Assembly: GCF_000735355.1 (NCBI RefSeq)
Contig: NZ_JMPI01000059.1
Span: 1-64,000 of the forward strand
Direction: 5' to 3'
DNA from: Buttiauxella agrestis ATCC 33320
GTDB lineage: Bacteria; Pseudomonadota; Gammaproteobacteria; Enterobacterales; Enterobacteriaceae
Length of the DNA stretch: 64,000 bases
Part shown: positions 22,196-31,789 of the stretch, piece after piece
How the letters are laid out: each line of letters starts with the position of its first letter
How positions within the stretch are numbered: position 1 is the first letter of the stretch
Made by a program: the position numbers and the translations under genes
Notes under the pieces: model-generated
Told to the model about the DNA's origin: nothing
The model's input: the letters and a program-made list of their open reading frames with translations, nothing else
Database searches by the model: none

Positions 22196-23185
22196 TCAAA
22201 TATCTGCGGAGCCTGTAATTTGTGAGACGCGAGACAGGTCAATATTACCGCCGGAGATAATACTAACTGTTTTACGCCCTTTAATATAATGATCTAACTT
22301 ACCGCTTAATAATGCAGCAGTCGCTAATGCACCTGCGCCTTCAGTGACAACTTTATTACGTTGAATAAGGGCTACCATACTGTTACGAATTTCGTCTTCA
22401 CTGACTAATACAATATCAGTAACGAGCTTCTTCACAATTTCATAGGTTATTCTGCCAGGGCGAGAAACATCGCAACCGTCGGCTAATGTCCCGGTCGTAC
22501 GATGGGCCATTAATTCGCCTTTATAAAACGAAGCAGCCATACCATGTACGTTCTCTGCTTGTACGCCGATAATATTAATGGTCGGGTTTATGGATTTAAT
22601 CGCCAGTGCAATACCCGCAATTAATCCGCCGCCGCCAATTGGCACAATGACGTTATCGACATCGTATAAATCTTCAAGGATTTCCAGGCCGATAGTTCCT
22701 TGCCCGGCAATCACTTTTTCATCGTCATAAGGTGGAATAAAGATGCGCCCTTCCATCTCAACAATTTCACTCACTTTAGCGATGGTGTCGTTGAAGTTAT
22801 CGCCGTGCATCACGACTTGTGCAGAGTAGTCAGAGGTCGCCGCGACTTTGGACTTTGGCGCGCCATTAGGCATGACGACTTTACCATCAATGCCAAGAAT
22901 GGCGCAGGAGAGTGAAACGCCCTGAGCGTGGTTGCCCGCAGAGCAAGCAACAACACCTTTTCTTTTTTCTTCTTCAGTTAAAGAACTGAGCTTATTAAAT
23001 GCACCACGAATTTTAAATGAACCCGTGCGCTGCATGTTTTCAAATTTTAGAAATATCTCACCTTTGCAACATTCGCTGAGATAATTTGAGCGAGGCATTC
23101 CAGTTTTATAAATATATCCTGTGAGTCTTTTTTTCGCTTCAAGAACATCAATAATAGTAACGGGAAGTTCATAGTCGATATGCAT
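22196..23185 (-). CDS. tdcB: Catabolic threonine dehydratase
   Basis: PLP enzyme deaminating threonine to 2-ketobutyrate, AMP-activated in E. coli. 329 residues from MHIDYELPV, matching E. coli. PLP lysine in [13 protein letters not shown] near residue 58, phosphate-binding loop [12 protein letters not shown], and no C-terminal regulatory (ACT-like) domain, which separates it from IlvA. The eight-codon upstream extension (MLLNVEVN) is rejected on family length. Confidence 0.97.
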   Translation of the reverse strand: MHIDYELPVTIIDVLEAKKRLTGYIYKTGMPRSNYLSECCKGEIFLKFENMQRTGSFKIRGAFNKLSSLTEEEKRKGVVACSAGNHAQGVSLSCAILGIDGKVVMPNGAPKSKVAATSDYSAQVVMHGDNFNDTIAKVSEIVEMEGRIFIPPYDDEKVIAGQGTIGLEILEDLYDVDNVIVPIGGGGLIAGIALAIKSINPTINIIGVQAENVHGMAASFYKGELMAHRTTGTLADGCDVSRPGRITYEIVKKLVTDIVLVSEDEIRNSMVALIQRNKVVTEGAGALATAALLSGKLDHYIKGRKTVSIISGGNIDLSRVSQITGSADI

Positions 23186-23281
23186 GTTGACCTCAACATT
23201 TAAAAGCAAGAATGATTTATGGGGTGGCTTTATTAAGCCACCACTTTGAATGAGTAATTTTTTATTGGTTACTTAATTAAA

Positions 23282-24220
23282 CTAAGCAACTTCAGTTAAT
23301 TTGTCAGATTGAAATTTAATTCGTAATGAATGTTTTTTGGCCAGCTCAACTAATGTGGCAGCAGATCTATTAATTCGATAATTCTTAGACCAAACAGCAG
23401 CGTATCGCGCGACAGGTAATTTATCCTCAACCGGGACTTTAATAAATTGGTTAGAGCCAAATGGGGAAATCATATCGCGCGGAATAACTGTCAGAAAACC
23501 TGCGTTGAGCACCAGATTATAAATGGTTACTACCGAGTCCGTTTTTACGATGTTTTCACTTTTGATATTGTTCTTTTGCAGTGTCGTCAGCAGTTCGCTG
23601 TAATATCCCATTTCCGTTTGTGGTAAAACCCATTGCTCATGACTTAATGCGCTGAGCGTGGTCGTCCCTTTAACTACCCGTGTTCGATTGGCAACCAGGA
23701 CAAACTCTGACTCGAACAGTGGCTCAATGTGCAAATCTTGTAGCAACATTTCGTCGCTCAAAGTGCCAATAGCAAAGTCCAGACGGCCATCGCGGATTGC
23801 AGGCAAGAAAGAAGAAAGTTGGGCTTCGAACATCGAAACCTGAGCCTGTGGGAAAAGCTCTTTAAACTCTTTCATCATGCCGGGTAAAAAAGTGAAGCCG
23901 ATAAGCGATGGGTAGCCAAATGACACATCAACCACGCTATTTCCAACCATACGATTCATTTCACTACACATATTGCGCAATTCACGTGTGATGGATTCAG
24001 CGTGAGTCAGCAATACTTTGCCTGCTTCAGTTAATTTAACGCCGGTATTTTTTCTGATAATAAGCTCTAAACCAAAATACGATTCCATGTCGCTTATAAT
24101 TTTACTGACAGCAGGCTGGGTCAGGCTCAGTTGTTTCGCCGCAGAACCAAATGATCCACTTCTCACCACTTCCTGAAAAACAAGCAGGTGTTGTGTTTTT
24201 GGTAAGATATTATTGTCCAT
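23282..24220 (-). CDS. tdcA: LysR-type activator of the tdc operon
   Basis: 312 residues, as in E. coli TdcA. N-terminal helix-turn-helix GSFGSAAKQLSLTQPAVSKII at about residues 22-42, then a LysR substrate domain. First gene of the operon, with 96 nt before tdcB. In E. coli it works with TdcR, IHF, CRP and FNR. No tdcR-like frame of 60 or more codons is present in the upstream region. Confidence 0.96.
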   Translation of the reverse strand: MDNNILPKTQHLLVFQEVVRSGSFGSAAKQLSLTQPAVSKIISDMESYFGLELIIRKNTGVKLTEAGKVLLTHAESITRELRNMCSEMNRMVGNSVVDVSFGYPSLIGFTFLPGMMKEFKELFPQAQVSMFEAQLSSFLPAIRDGRLDFAIGTLSDEMLLQDLHIEPLFESEFVLVANRTRVVKGTTTLSALSHEQWVLPQTEMGYYSELLTTLQKNNIKSENIVKTDSVVTIYNLVLNAGFLTVIPRDMISPFGSNQFIKVPVEDKLPVARYAAVWSKNYRINRSAATLVELAKKHSLRIKFQSDKLTEVA

Positions 24221-24635
24221 TTAAATCTGCGCCTATTAACGTCCCATGCAGCAGATCATATCGAATTATGCATCAGTTGTAGTGTGCAGTGACTCACAAT
24301 TACTAGACCGCTAATCGTATGCAAATCAAGCAAACAAATTTAACCCTTTTAAATCATAATGTTAAACATTGGTCATTTGCATTTTACATGACAGAGGTCA
24401 ACCTTAGCAGGAGTAATAAAATAAAGTTATGGTGATAATAAAATCATATCTGTACAAATAACTCCCACTTTTATAGGCACTTATAATAAAAATAAAATAA
24501 TCTTATAAAATTGCCGAAATAAATAGCGTTCAGAAAATACTCGCATCAGAAAATATCCTTTCTGCCATCAGTTTATTTAAAAGCAATATGCTGGCTTTTT
24601 AAGCCTGGTTGCAGATAAAAATTTATTAAGGGTAC
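24221..24635 (-). promoter_or_regulatory. tdc promoter region with a strong CRP site
   Basis: A 415-nt AT-rich region with no gene. Positions 24283-24298 read TGTGCAGTGACTCACA, 9 of 10 conserved bases of the CRP consensus. On the minus strand TATGAT at 24255-24260 is a good -10; a start site 6-8 nt further would place CRP near -42, a class II arrangement like that of E. coli tdcA. The long AT-rich part beyond would suit IHF, but no IHF site is assigned. Confidence 0.65.
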
Positions 24636-24660
24636 AAAAAAGCCCGCACGAGGCGGGCTT
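24636..24660 (-). terminator. fbaA intrinsic terminator
   Basis: AGCCCGC/GCGGGCT stem with ACGAG loop, followed on the minus strand by six T, 25 nt beyond the fbaA stop. Confidence 0.9.
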
Positions 24661-24684
24661 GATTCAAGCATTTACTGCTTCAAA

Positions 24685-25764
24685 TTACAGAACGTCTACT
24701 GCGTTCAGTTCTTTGAAAGCCTGCTCCAGACGGGTGATCATAGAAGTCTGTGCAGAACGCAGCCATACGCGTGGATCATAGTATTTCTTGTTCGGCTGGT
24801 CTTCGCCTTTAGGGTTGCCCAACTGGCCCTGCAGGTAAGCTTCGTTAGCTTTGTAGTAGCTCAGGATACCTTCCCAAGTTGCCCACTGGGTATCGGTATC
24901 GATGTTCATTTTGATAACACCGTAGCTCACGGAATCTTTGATTTCTTGAGCAGTTGAACCGGAACCGCCGTGGAACACGAAGTTCAGGGAGTTGTGCGGC
25001 AGGTTGTGTTTCTTAGAAACATAATCCTGAGAATCGCGCAGGATAGTCGGGGTAAGAACCACGTTACCTGGTTTGTAAACACCGTGCACGTTACCGAAGG
25101 AAGCCGCGATGGTGAAACGTGGGCTGATTTTGCTCAGTTCAGTGTACGCGTAATCAACGTCTTCTGGCTGAGTGTACAGAGCAGATGCGTCCATATGGCT
25201 GTTATCTACGCCATCTTCTTCGCCGCCGGTGCAACCCAGTTCGATTTCCAGAGTCATGCCCATTTTTGACATACGAGCCAGATATTTAGAGCTGATCTCG
25301 ATGTTTTCTTCCAGAGACTCTTCAGACAGGTCGATCATGTGGGAAGAGAACAGTGGTTTGCCCGTTGCCGCGAAGTGTTTTTCGCCAGCGTCCAACAGGC
25401 CATCGATCCATGGCAGCAGTTTCTTAGCGCAATGGTCGGTGTGCAGGATAACTGGCACGCCGTAATGTTCAGCCATCTGGTGAACGTGGTGTGCGCCAGA
25501 GATTGCGCCCAGGATTGCAGCACCCTGAGGAACGTCAGTTTTCACGCCTTTACCCGCGATGAACGCAGCGCCACCGTTGGAGAACTGAACGATGACTGGT
25601 GCTTTAACTTTCGCAGCAGTTTCCAGTACGGCGTTGATAGAGTCGGTGCCTACGCAGTTAACTGCTGGCAGAGCAAAGTTGTTTTCTTTTGCTACCTGGA
25701 AAACTTTCTGTACGTCATCACCAGTGATTACACCAGGTTTTACGAAATCAAAAATCTTAGACAT
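24685..25764 (-). CDS. fbaA: Class II fructose-bisphosphate aldolase
   Basis: Zinc-dependent aldolase of glycolysis and gluconeogenesis. 359 residues from MSKIFDFVKPGV, as in E. coli. Zinc ligand motif HTDHCAKK near residue 108; acidic stretch ELGCTGGEEDGVDNS near 180; substrate motif NFVFHGGSGS. The frame extends 13 codons upstream, but an ACAACC leader and the family start support 25764. Last gene of epd-pgk-fbaA. Confidence 0.98.
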   Translation of the reverse strand: MSKIFDFVKPGVITGDDVQKVFQVAKENNFALPAVNCVGTDSINAVLETAAKVKAPVIVQFSNGGAAFIAGKGVKTDVPQGAAILGAISGAHHVHQMAEHYGVPVILHTDHCAKKLLPWIDGLLDAGEKHFAATGKPLFSSHMIDLSEESLEENIEISSKYLARMSKMGMTLEIELGCTGGEEDGVDNSHMDASALYTQPEDVDYAYTELSKISPRFTIAASFGNVHGVYKPGNVVLTPTILRDSQDYVSKKHNLPHNSLNFVFHGGSGSTAQEIKDSVSYGVIKMNIDTDTQWATWEGILSYYKANEAYLQGQLGNPKGEDQPNKKYYDPRVWLRSAQTSMITRLEQAFKELNAVDVL

Positions 25765-25794
25765 GGTTGTTTGTCCTGTATCGTCGGCCGATTT

Positions 25795-25915
25795 GCCCGT
25801 CATCCTTCAAGCTGTAACTGCGTTGACTGCCTTCCCATCTCCCAGTCACTTAACGGAGTAAGCTCCTGGAAGCTGCTTAGTTGTCGCCTTGCTACAACTC
25901 GAATGATTTTGGGTA
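25795..25915. repeat. ~121-bp imperfect palindromic intergenic unit (copy A)
   Basis: The reverse complement aligns over its full length with 52192-52318. Shared blocks include TTCGAGTTG, CCAGGAGCTTAC, AAGTGACTGGG, AGCTTGAAG and ATGACGGGC. It lies in the pgk-fbaA gap, inside the leader of fbaA in an epd-pgk-fbaA transcript, and could fold into a long hairpin. It resembles enterobacterial intergenic palindromes in general; I cannot assign a family name. Confidence 0.75.
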
Positions 25916-25965
25916 AATAAAGAAATATTAACCACCTACCATTCACTGTAAGCGGCAAAAATTCA

Positions 25966-25987
25966 ACGGGCAGGAAACCCTGCCCGT
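25966..25987 (-). terminator. Hairpin after pgk
   Basis: ACGGGCAGG/CCTGCCCGT 9-bp stem with a 4-nt loop directly after the pgk stop; on the minus strand TTGAATTTTTG follows. Probably a partial terminator or processing site between pgk and fbaA. Confidence 0.7.
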
Positions 25988-25992
25988 AATCA

Positions 25993-27156
25993 TTACTTCT
26001 TAGCGCGCTCTTCGAGCATCGCTACTGCTGGCAGAACTTTGCCTTCCACGAATTCGAGGAATGCGCCGCCACCAGTGGAGATGTAGGAGATCTTGTCAGC
26101 AATGCCGAACAGGTCGATTGCTGCCAGAGTGTCACCGCCGCCTGCGATAGAGAATGCTTCGCTGTCTGCGATTGCATTAGCAACGATTTCAGTCCCTTTG
26201 CGGAAGTTAGGGAATTCGAACACGCCAACCGGGCCGTTCCACAGAATGGTTTTTGCATTCTTCAGGATTTCAGCCAGTTGAGCTGCTGAAGCATCACCGA
26301 TATCCAGAATCTGCTCGTCAGATTTAACGTCGTTTACAGATTTCAGAGTTGCAGTAGCAGTCTCAGAGAACTCAGTCGCTACGCGCACGTCTGCAGGAAC
26401 CGGGATATCACAGATAGTCAGCAGGCGTTTAGCTTCGTCAACCAGGTCTGCTTCGTACAGGGATTTACCCACGTTGTGGCCTTGAGCAGCAACGAAGGTG
26501 TTCGCGATGCCACCGCCAACAATCAGCTGGTCAGCGATTTTGGACAGGGAATCAAGAACGGTCAGTTTGGTAGAAACTTTAGAACCGCCAACGATAGCAA
26601 CCATTGGGCGAGCTGGTTCTTTCAGTGCTTTACCCAGTGCGCTCAGCTCTTCAGCCAGCAGCGGGCCAGCACAAGCGATGTCTGCAAATTTGCCAACGCC
26701 GTGAGTAGAAGCCTGTGCGCGGTGCGCGGTACCGAAAGCGTCCATTACGAATACGTCACACAGTGCAGCGTATTTTTTAGACAGGGTTTCGTCGTCTTTC
26801 TTTTCGCCTTTGTTGAAGCGAACGTTTTCCAGAACAACCAGTTCACCCGCTGCAACTTCAACGCCGTCGAGGTAATCTTTAGCCAGACGAACCGGAGCAG
26901 ACAATTTGTCTTTCAGGTAGTTAACAACCGGCAGCAGAGAGAATTCTTCGTTGTACTCGCCTTCAGTCGGACGACCCAGGTGAGAAGTTACCATCACTTT
27001 AGCGCCTTGCTTCAGGGCCAGTTCGATAGTTGGCAAAGATGCACGGATACGTGCGTCAGATGTCACTTTCCCTTCTTTAACTGGTACGTTCAAATCTGCA
27101 CGGATCAGAACACGCTTTCCAGCCAGATCCAGATCGGTCATCTTAATTACAGACAT
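25993..27156 (-). CDS. pgk: Phosphoglycerate kinase
   Basis: Glycolytic ATP-forming kinase, 387 residues as in E. coli. Motifs: [13 protein letters not shown] near residue 19, [13 protein letters not shown] near 58, and the nucleotide-binding [13 protein letters not shown] near 341. The gene follows epd by 49 nt and precedes fbaA, the conserved epd-pgk-fbaA order. Confidence 0.98.
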   Translation of the reverse strand: MSVIKMTDLDLAGKRVLIRADLNVPVKEGKVTSDARIRASLPTIELALKQGAKVMVTSHLGRPTEGEYNEEFSLLPVVNYLKDKLSAPVRLAKDYLDGVEVAAGELVVLENVRFNKGEKKDDETLSKKYAALCDVFVMDAFGTAHRAQASTHGVGKFADIACAGPLLAEELSALGKALKEPARPMVAIVGGSKVSTKLTVLDSLSKIADQLIVGGGIANTFVAAQGHNVGKSLYEADLVDEAKRLLTICDIPVPADVRVATEFSETATATLKSVNDVKSDEQILDIGDASAAQLAEILKNAKTILWNGPVGVFEFPNFRKGTEIVANAIADSEAFSIAGGGDTLAAIDLFGIADKISYISTGGGAFLEFVEGKVLPAVAMLEERAKK

Positions 27157-27205
27157 GGTGAATCCTCTCGTTGATTCTTAAAGTTTTGCGGACGCTTTAT
27201 GCGCC

Positions 27206-28225
27206 TTACCTGAAACCACTTGCGGCCATGACTAACGTCGTGTCGAGCATTCGGTTAGCAAAGCCCCATTCGTTATCACACCAGACTAGAGTTTTAATCA
27301 GATGTTGCCCACTGACCCGGGTTTGCGTGCCGTCAACAATGGCACTGTGCGGATCGTGGTTAAAATCAGTCGAGACCAACGGTAATTCCGTATAGTCAAC
27401 TATACCATGAAATGAATCCCGTGCTGCTTTTTGCAGCAACTTGTTGACTTCATTGGCATTAACTGCATTTTTCACCGTCACGCTTAAATCGATAGCCGTG
27501 ACGTTAATGGTCGGAACACGTACCGCAATTGCTTCAAAACAGTCGTCAAATTGCGGGAAAATACGTGTGATACCAGCAGCAAGACGCGTATCAACAGGAA
27601 TAATAGACTGGCTGGCTGCACGGGTGCGGCGCAAGTCCGGGTGATAGGCGTCGATAACTTGTTGATCATGCATGGCAGAATGAATCGTGGTGACGGTTCC
27701 CCACTCAATACCCCAGGCATCATCAAGCAATTTGATAATGGGAATGATGCAGTTTGTGGTGCAGGAAGCATTGGAAACAATGCGATGTTCAGCAACCACA
27801 CTTTCATGATTCACACCGTAAACAACGGTGGCGTCGAGGTCGTTACCGCCTGGATGGGAGAAGAGGACTTTTTTGGCACCGGCTGCCAGATGCGCTTCAC
27901 CGTCTGCACGGGAGCCAAACACACCGGTACAATCCAGCACCACATCTACACCCAGTTCACGCCACGGTAAATTTTCGATTCCCGGTTCGTGCAAAATACG
28001 GATGGTGTCATCACCGACCCATAACTGGCTGCGTTCCTGACGCACGTCCCAGGCGAAGCGACCATGGCTGGTGTCGTATTTCAACAGATGCGCCATACCC
28101 GCAGCATCAGCCAGTTCATTGATTGCCACGACGGTAATTTCCGCACGGCGCCCGGATTCGTACAATGCACGTACCACGTTGCGCCCAATGCGACCGAAGC
28201 CATTAATTGCTATGCGTACGGTCAT
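27206..28225 (-). CDS. epd: Erythrose-4-phosphate dehydrogenase
   Basis: NAD-dependent oxidation of erythrose-4-P to 4-phosphoerythronate for pyridoxal phosphate synthesis. 339 residues, E. coli length. GAPDH-like: [16 protein letters not shown] at the N-terminus and catalytic cysteine in [12 protein letters not shown] near residue 155. Epd rather than GapA is indicated by length and by the place upstream of pgk. Confidence 0.97.
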   Translation of the reverse strand: MTVRIAINGFGRIGRNVVRALYESGRRAEITVVAINELADAAGMAHLLKYDTSHGRFAWDVRQERSQLWVGDDTIRILHEPGIENLPWRELGVDVVLDCTGVFGSRADGEAHLAAGAKKVLFSHPGGNDLDATVVYGVNHESVVAEHRIVSNASCTTNCIIPIIKLLDDAWGIEWGTVTTIHSAMHDQQVIDAYHPDLRRTRAASQSIIPVDTRLAAGITRIFPQFDDCFEAIAVRVPTINVTAIDLSVTVKNAVNANEVNKLLQKAARDSFHGIVDYTELPLVSTDFNHDPHSAIVDGTQTRVSGQHLIKTLVWCDNEWGFANRMLDTTLVMAASGFR

Positions 28226-28346
28226 ATCTCTCCTGCCAGAATCCCTGAGACTAAGTGGCTGACAGAGTAATCCAGCTATCGCCTGAGGGGAATCCTCGCA
28301 CTATCGAAACTGCAATTGTTTGCTCAATTGTCGAACATTCATTCGA

Positions 28347-28360
28347 CTGAAACGCTTCAG
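28347..28360. promoter_or_regulatory. Cra (FruR) box upstream of epd
   Basis: CTGAAACGCTTCAG is a near-palindrome matching the Cra consensus TGAAACG-TTCA. It lies about 122 nt before the epd start. Cra regulates epd-pgk in E. coli, which supports the call. Confidence 0.65.
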
Positions 28361-28418
28361 CCATGTTAAGCGATAAGCGGAATAAATGGAACGTTACCCC
28401 AGTACAGGCAACCGATCT

Positions 28419-28434
28419 TCTGACACAGGTCACA
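28419..28434 (-). promoter_or_regulatory. CRP site upstream of epd
   Basis: On the minus strand TGTGACCTGTGTCAGA matches 9 of 10 conserved positions of the CRP consensus. It lies about 195 nt before the epd start and 66 nt beyond the Cra box. The rest of the epd/receptor gap (28226-28546) shows nothing else I can name. Confidence 0.6.
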
Positions 28435-28546
28435 TTTTTGATGGAATAACTGCAACGAATTATGGGCTAAGAACGAATAGTAGCCAGCGTAAACACGCGA
28501 CGACCCAGAATTACAGGCTCCGTAGTAAAACTGGATTTCAACAATG

Positions 28547-28582
28547 AAGAGTAAACGCTGCCACCTGGCAGCGTTTACTCTT
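28547..28582. terminator. 16-bp perfect hairpin after the TonB receptor gene
   Basis: AAGAGTAAACGCTGCC and its exact complement flank the loop ACCT, 12 nt beyond the receptor stop. Probably the transcription end of the YncE-like/receptor pair; the T tract is short. Confidence 0.7.
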
Positions 28583-28594
28583 ATAGGCTTTCAA

Positions 28595-30598
28595 TCAAAA
28601 TTCGATTCGTGCCCCCAGATTATAGCGGCGACCTTCCACCAGGCCGTAATCACCCCATGGGCTGATACGCTGTGGATCAACATCAAACAGGTTGTAGACG
28701 CCCGCCATCAACTGAGTGTGTTTGTTCAACTGATAACGCGCTCCGAGATCAACCATCGTCCAGGCTTCGTAATCAATATGATCGCCCGTATCACGGTTGC
28801 TACTGCGGAAATTCGCTTTGCTCCAAAAATCCAACGCCTCAGTGGCCGACCAGGTCAGCGACACGTTTGCCATATGGCGCGGGTAATCATTGAGCGCGTA
28901 GCCTTTATTTACGCCTGTTTTCTGCTCGCTGTGGTTATAGGTGTAGTTGGCATTAGCTTTTACCGTTTCAGTCATCTGCCAGTCAGCATTCAACTCCAGT
29001 CCGTAGACATCCGCTTTGCCCACGTTGAAATACTTGCTGATGGAATCGGCCTGATAACCGTTCATCTGGCACTGGTTAGTCGCCGTCGTTTCGCAAATTG
29101 TTTCTTCAGAGATTTTGTCTTTGAATTGGGTGTAGAAAATGGTGCCATCTAACGCCAGTTTTTCTCCAGCCCAATACAGACCTAATTCGGAGTTAACGCT
29201 TTTCTCTGGTTTCAGGTCATCGTTACCCACGGTCAAATAAGGGTATGGCGGCAATGAACCGCGTGGTGTCACGAAATTAGCAGACGTTTCGCGCAGCTCA
29301 GGTTTTTTATAGCCCGCCGATACGCCGCCTTTCAGCGCCCACGCATCGGTTATCGCCCAGTTACCGTAGAGTTTTGGCGTGATATGAGTGCCGAAATAAT
29401 TATCGCGATCCAGACGCGCGGATGTGGTGAGCGTGAAGTCCCCAATCTGCCAGCCGTCTTCAGCGAACAAAGCCCAGCCATCACGGCTGATTTTTGTCAC
29501 GGGTTCTACTCCCGGCGCTTCTTTACTCGAAACCGCAAACTGGTCGTTGAGTTCTTCACGCGTGAAGTTAGCCCCCACGGTGAGTTTATGATTATCAAAC
29601 GAGAAAGTGGTCTGGCTATTCGCAACATAGTTTTCGGTTTCGATGTACTGCGGGGCATCGCCGTCCAGGTTGTATTTAGAGCGCCCCTTCTCATAGTTGA
29701 GATAGTTGTTCGTCGCAATCGTATCTTCGGCATACCAACCGCTATGGCTGAGCGTGACCGCATCGCGATCAAAGGTCCACATCCACGGCGCTTCATCACG
29801 ATTTTTCTTCTGTTTACCCGTCACCACATTCAAGTCAAAAAGGTTGGTTTCGTTTGCCGCAAGACCGACGGTCATATCGAGAGATTTACGATCGTTTTTG
29901 CTGAAATAGTTATTCCGTTCGTCATCGCGACGATTGAGCCAGTCGGCGGCGACGCTCACACCGAGCACGTCGGGCACAATTGGCCCCATAGTGAATAAGT
30001 TCATCTGGTTGGTATTGCCGAATGAACTGTCTTCCTGGATGAAGGTATTGGCCGCCAGAGCCCCCGTCCAGTCTTGTAAACCATAAGGTTTTTTGGTGAT
30101 AACGTTAACCACACCGCCAATCGCATCGGAGCCATAAAGTGATGACATTGGGCCGCGAATCACTTCGATGCGTTCGATAGCTTCCATCGGGGGCAAAAAG
30201 TTAACTTCAGAGCCGAGATCCTGGCCATACGGGCGCGCTTCACCGGTGTTTTGTTTCACACTGTTGACCATAAATGCGGTGTAGCTTGAGTCCATACCGC
30301 GCATCATAATACTGCCGGATGACATATCGCTTGAACCTGAACCGACATTCACACCGGGTAAATCCTGAATAGCCTCGGCGACATTACGGTTAGGTTTTTC
30401 ATCGAGCTGTTTACGGTCAATAACTGAAATAGTCGCGGGTGCTTCTTTTTTCTGTTGAGAAAAACCCGATGCCGTCACGACCATTTGATCTTCAGACTCA
30501 CTGAGCGTTGCGTTACTTTCTTCTGCGAGTGCCGGAAGCATTGTGCCTCCAGCGAGAACTACTATTCCTGCCAATGCCAAACGTTTATTGTTTCTCAT
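28595..30598 (-). CDS. TonB-dependent outer membrane receptor, CirA-like
   Basis: 667 residues. Signal peptide of about 25 residues (hydrophobic core LALAGIVVLAGG, cleavage after LPALA), TonB box in DQMVVTAS near residue 38, plug domain with APATISVIDRKQL, IERIEVIRGPMSSLYGSDAIGGVVNVITKK (read as two adjoining pieces) near 139-168, then a 22-strand barrel ending in the aromatic F of ARIEF. A Cys pair (ETICETT, NQCQMNG) could form a surface-loop disulfide. It resembles CirA more than FepA or YncD by my reading. The ligand, presumably a ferric siderophore or catecholate, is unknown. Second gene after the YncE-like gene, with a Fur box upstream of both. Confidence 0.88.
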   Translation of the reverse strand: MRNNKRLALAGIVVLAGGTMLPALAEESNATLSESEDQMVVTASGFSQQKKEAPATISVIDRKQLDEKPNRNVAEAIQDLPGVNVGSGSSDMSSGSIMMRGMDSSYTAFMVNSVKQNTGEARPYGQDLGSEVNFLPPMEAIERIEVIRGPMSSLYGSDAIGGVVNVITKKPYGLQDWTGALAANTFIQEDSSFGNTNQMNLFTMGPIVPDVLGVSVAADWLNRRDDERNNYFSKNDRKSLDMTVGLAANETNLFDLNVVTGKQKKNRDEAPWMWTFDRDAVTLSHSGWYAEDTIATNNYLNYEKGRSKYNLDGDAPQYIETENYVANSQTTFSFDNHKLTVGANFTREELNDQFAVSSKEAPGVEPVTKISRDGWALFAEDGWQIGDFTLTTSARLDRDNYFGTHITPKLYGNWAITDAWALKGGVSAGYKKPELRETSANFVTPRGSLPPYPYLTVGNDDLKPEKSVNSELGLYWAGEKLALDGTIFYTQFKDKISEETICETTATNQCQMNGYQADSISKYFNVGKADVYGLELNADWQMTETVKANANYTYNHSEQKTGVNKGYALNDYPRHMANVSLTWSATEALDFWSKANFRSSNRDTGDHIDYEAWTMVDLGARYQLNKHTQLMAGVYNLFDVDPQRISPWGDYGLVEGRRYNLGARIEF

Positions 30599-30642
30599 TT
30601 TTTAATTACCTGAGATATTGAAAAATTGAAAATAGACTGCTG

Positions 30643-30667
30643 GCCCTGTGAATTCTCACCACAGGGC
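30643..30667 (-). other. Intercistronic hairpin between the YncE-like and receptor genes
   Basis: Perfect 8-bp stem GCCCTGTG/CACAGGGC with a 9-nt loop in the 92-nt gap, 24 nt after the first stop. It could protect or attenuate the mRNA; no T run on the minus strand, so not a clear terminator. Confidence 0.5.
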
Positions 30668-30690
30668 TGTATTGTTCTTTGTTATTAAAA

Positions 30691-31761
30691 TTATATTTTG
30701 TTGAGATCGACTTTAATTATATAGTCCGGTTGCTTGCCCATCTCTTTTTCGCCTTGTTTCACACTGGCATACAGCGTGTTTCCATCCGCTGAAAGCGCAA
30801 GGCTATTGGGAAGCGCCGTTGTTGAAATGCTGGCTTTCACTTTATAGGTTTTGCTATCAACGATGCTGATCAGTTGTGCATTACGATGGGTAATGTAAAT
30901 TTCATTACGTGCCGCGTTGTACATCACAGCGAGAGAGTTGATAACATCGATCTGATGAATGATTTTTCCATCTTTAAGCGAAACTACCAGTACATTCGGT
31001 AAATCTGGATCGGTAATAAAGGCACGTTCTTTATTCTCATCCACAGCAATATTTAAGAAGAAATGCTTTTTATGCGGTTCGACTTGAGTGCGGGAAAGTA
31101 TTTTATTATCGCTGGCATCAAGTGTAATTAACTCTCCGCTGCCGTTAACCGCATAAACTCTTCCCTTTTCTTCATCAATTGCCAACCCAGTTGGATATTC
31201 CCCCATATTTTCAATGGTGGTAATATGCTGCTGTTTTTGTGTATCGATAACCCAAATAATTCCTTTTTGAGTCACACCCGATACATATAAACGCTGGCGT
31301 TTTTTATCAAGCACCATTTCGCGGGTGTGAATAATCTCTTTGGGATTGCTCAGGTCACTCAGTTGTACGGTCTTAATCTCTTTGCCGCTGCGGATATCTA
31401 TCAGCGTCACAGAGCCTTCGAGGGTGTTGCCAATATACAGAATGTGGTTTTCAGCATCGAGCACCGTAGCGAATGCGCGTCGCTCAGTGGTGATTTTTCC
31501 AGAGGCCTTAAGCGTATCCGGGTTAAGTTTGTAGATCAGACCATCAGTCTTATCTTTATCAAATGAAGGCGCAGAGGCGGCAAACAGAACGTTTTGAGAG
31601 GCGTCATATGCCAGCTCATACACACCATTTCCCATAGGGACGGTAAGAAAATCCTTTTCAGGTAGTGGTTTAGCGCTCACGCTCAGGGAGTTCATTAATA
31701 GTGCGACGGTTAAAGCAATGAAGCCCGATTTCTGGTATCCGTACAAAGTATGTCGATTCAT
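30691..31761 (-). CDS. YncE-like periplasmic beta-propeller protein
   Basis: 356 residues; E. coli YncE has 353. Signal peptide with hydrophobic core FIALTVALLMNSLSVSA ending near residue 30. The rest is a YVTN-type seven-bladed propeller: repeats such as ILYIGNTLEGSVTLID, RLYVSGVTQKGIIWVID, RVYAVNGSGELITLD, RAFITDPDLPNVLVV and EIYITHRNAQLISIVD. In E. coli yncE is Fur-regulated and adjoins the TonB-receptor gene yncD divergently; here the two partners are co-oriented as an apparent operon. Biochemical role unknown. Confidence 0.88.
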   Translation of the reverse strand: MNRHTLYGYQKSGFIALTVALLMNSLSVSAKPLPEKDFLTVPMGNGVYELAYDASQNVLFAASAPSFDKDKTDGLIYKLNPDTLKASGKITTERRAFATVLDAENHILYIGNTLEGSVTLIDIRSGKEIKTVQLSDLSNPKEIIHTREMVLDKKRQRLYVSGVTQKGIIWVIDTQKQQHITTIENMGEYPTGLAIDEEKGRVYAVNGSGELITLDASDNKILSRTQVEPHKKHFFLNIAVDENKERAFITDPDLPNVLVVSLKDGKIIHQIDVINSLAVMYNAARNEIYITHRNAQLISIVDSKTYKVKASISTTALPNSLALSADGNTLYASVKQGEKEMGKQPDYIIKVDLNKI

Positions 31762-31789
31762 TTACTTAGATTCACATTTATTTACGAAT

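Noticed and set aside
24221-24635. Possible tdcR upstream of tdcA
   Set aside because: No frame of 60 or more codons with a plausible start occurs in this AT-rich stretch.
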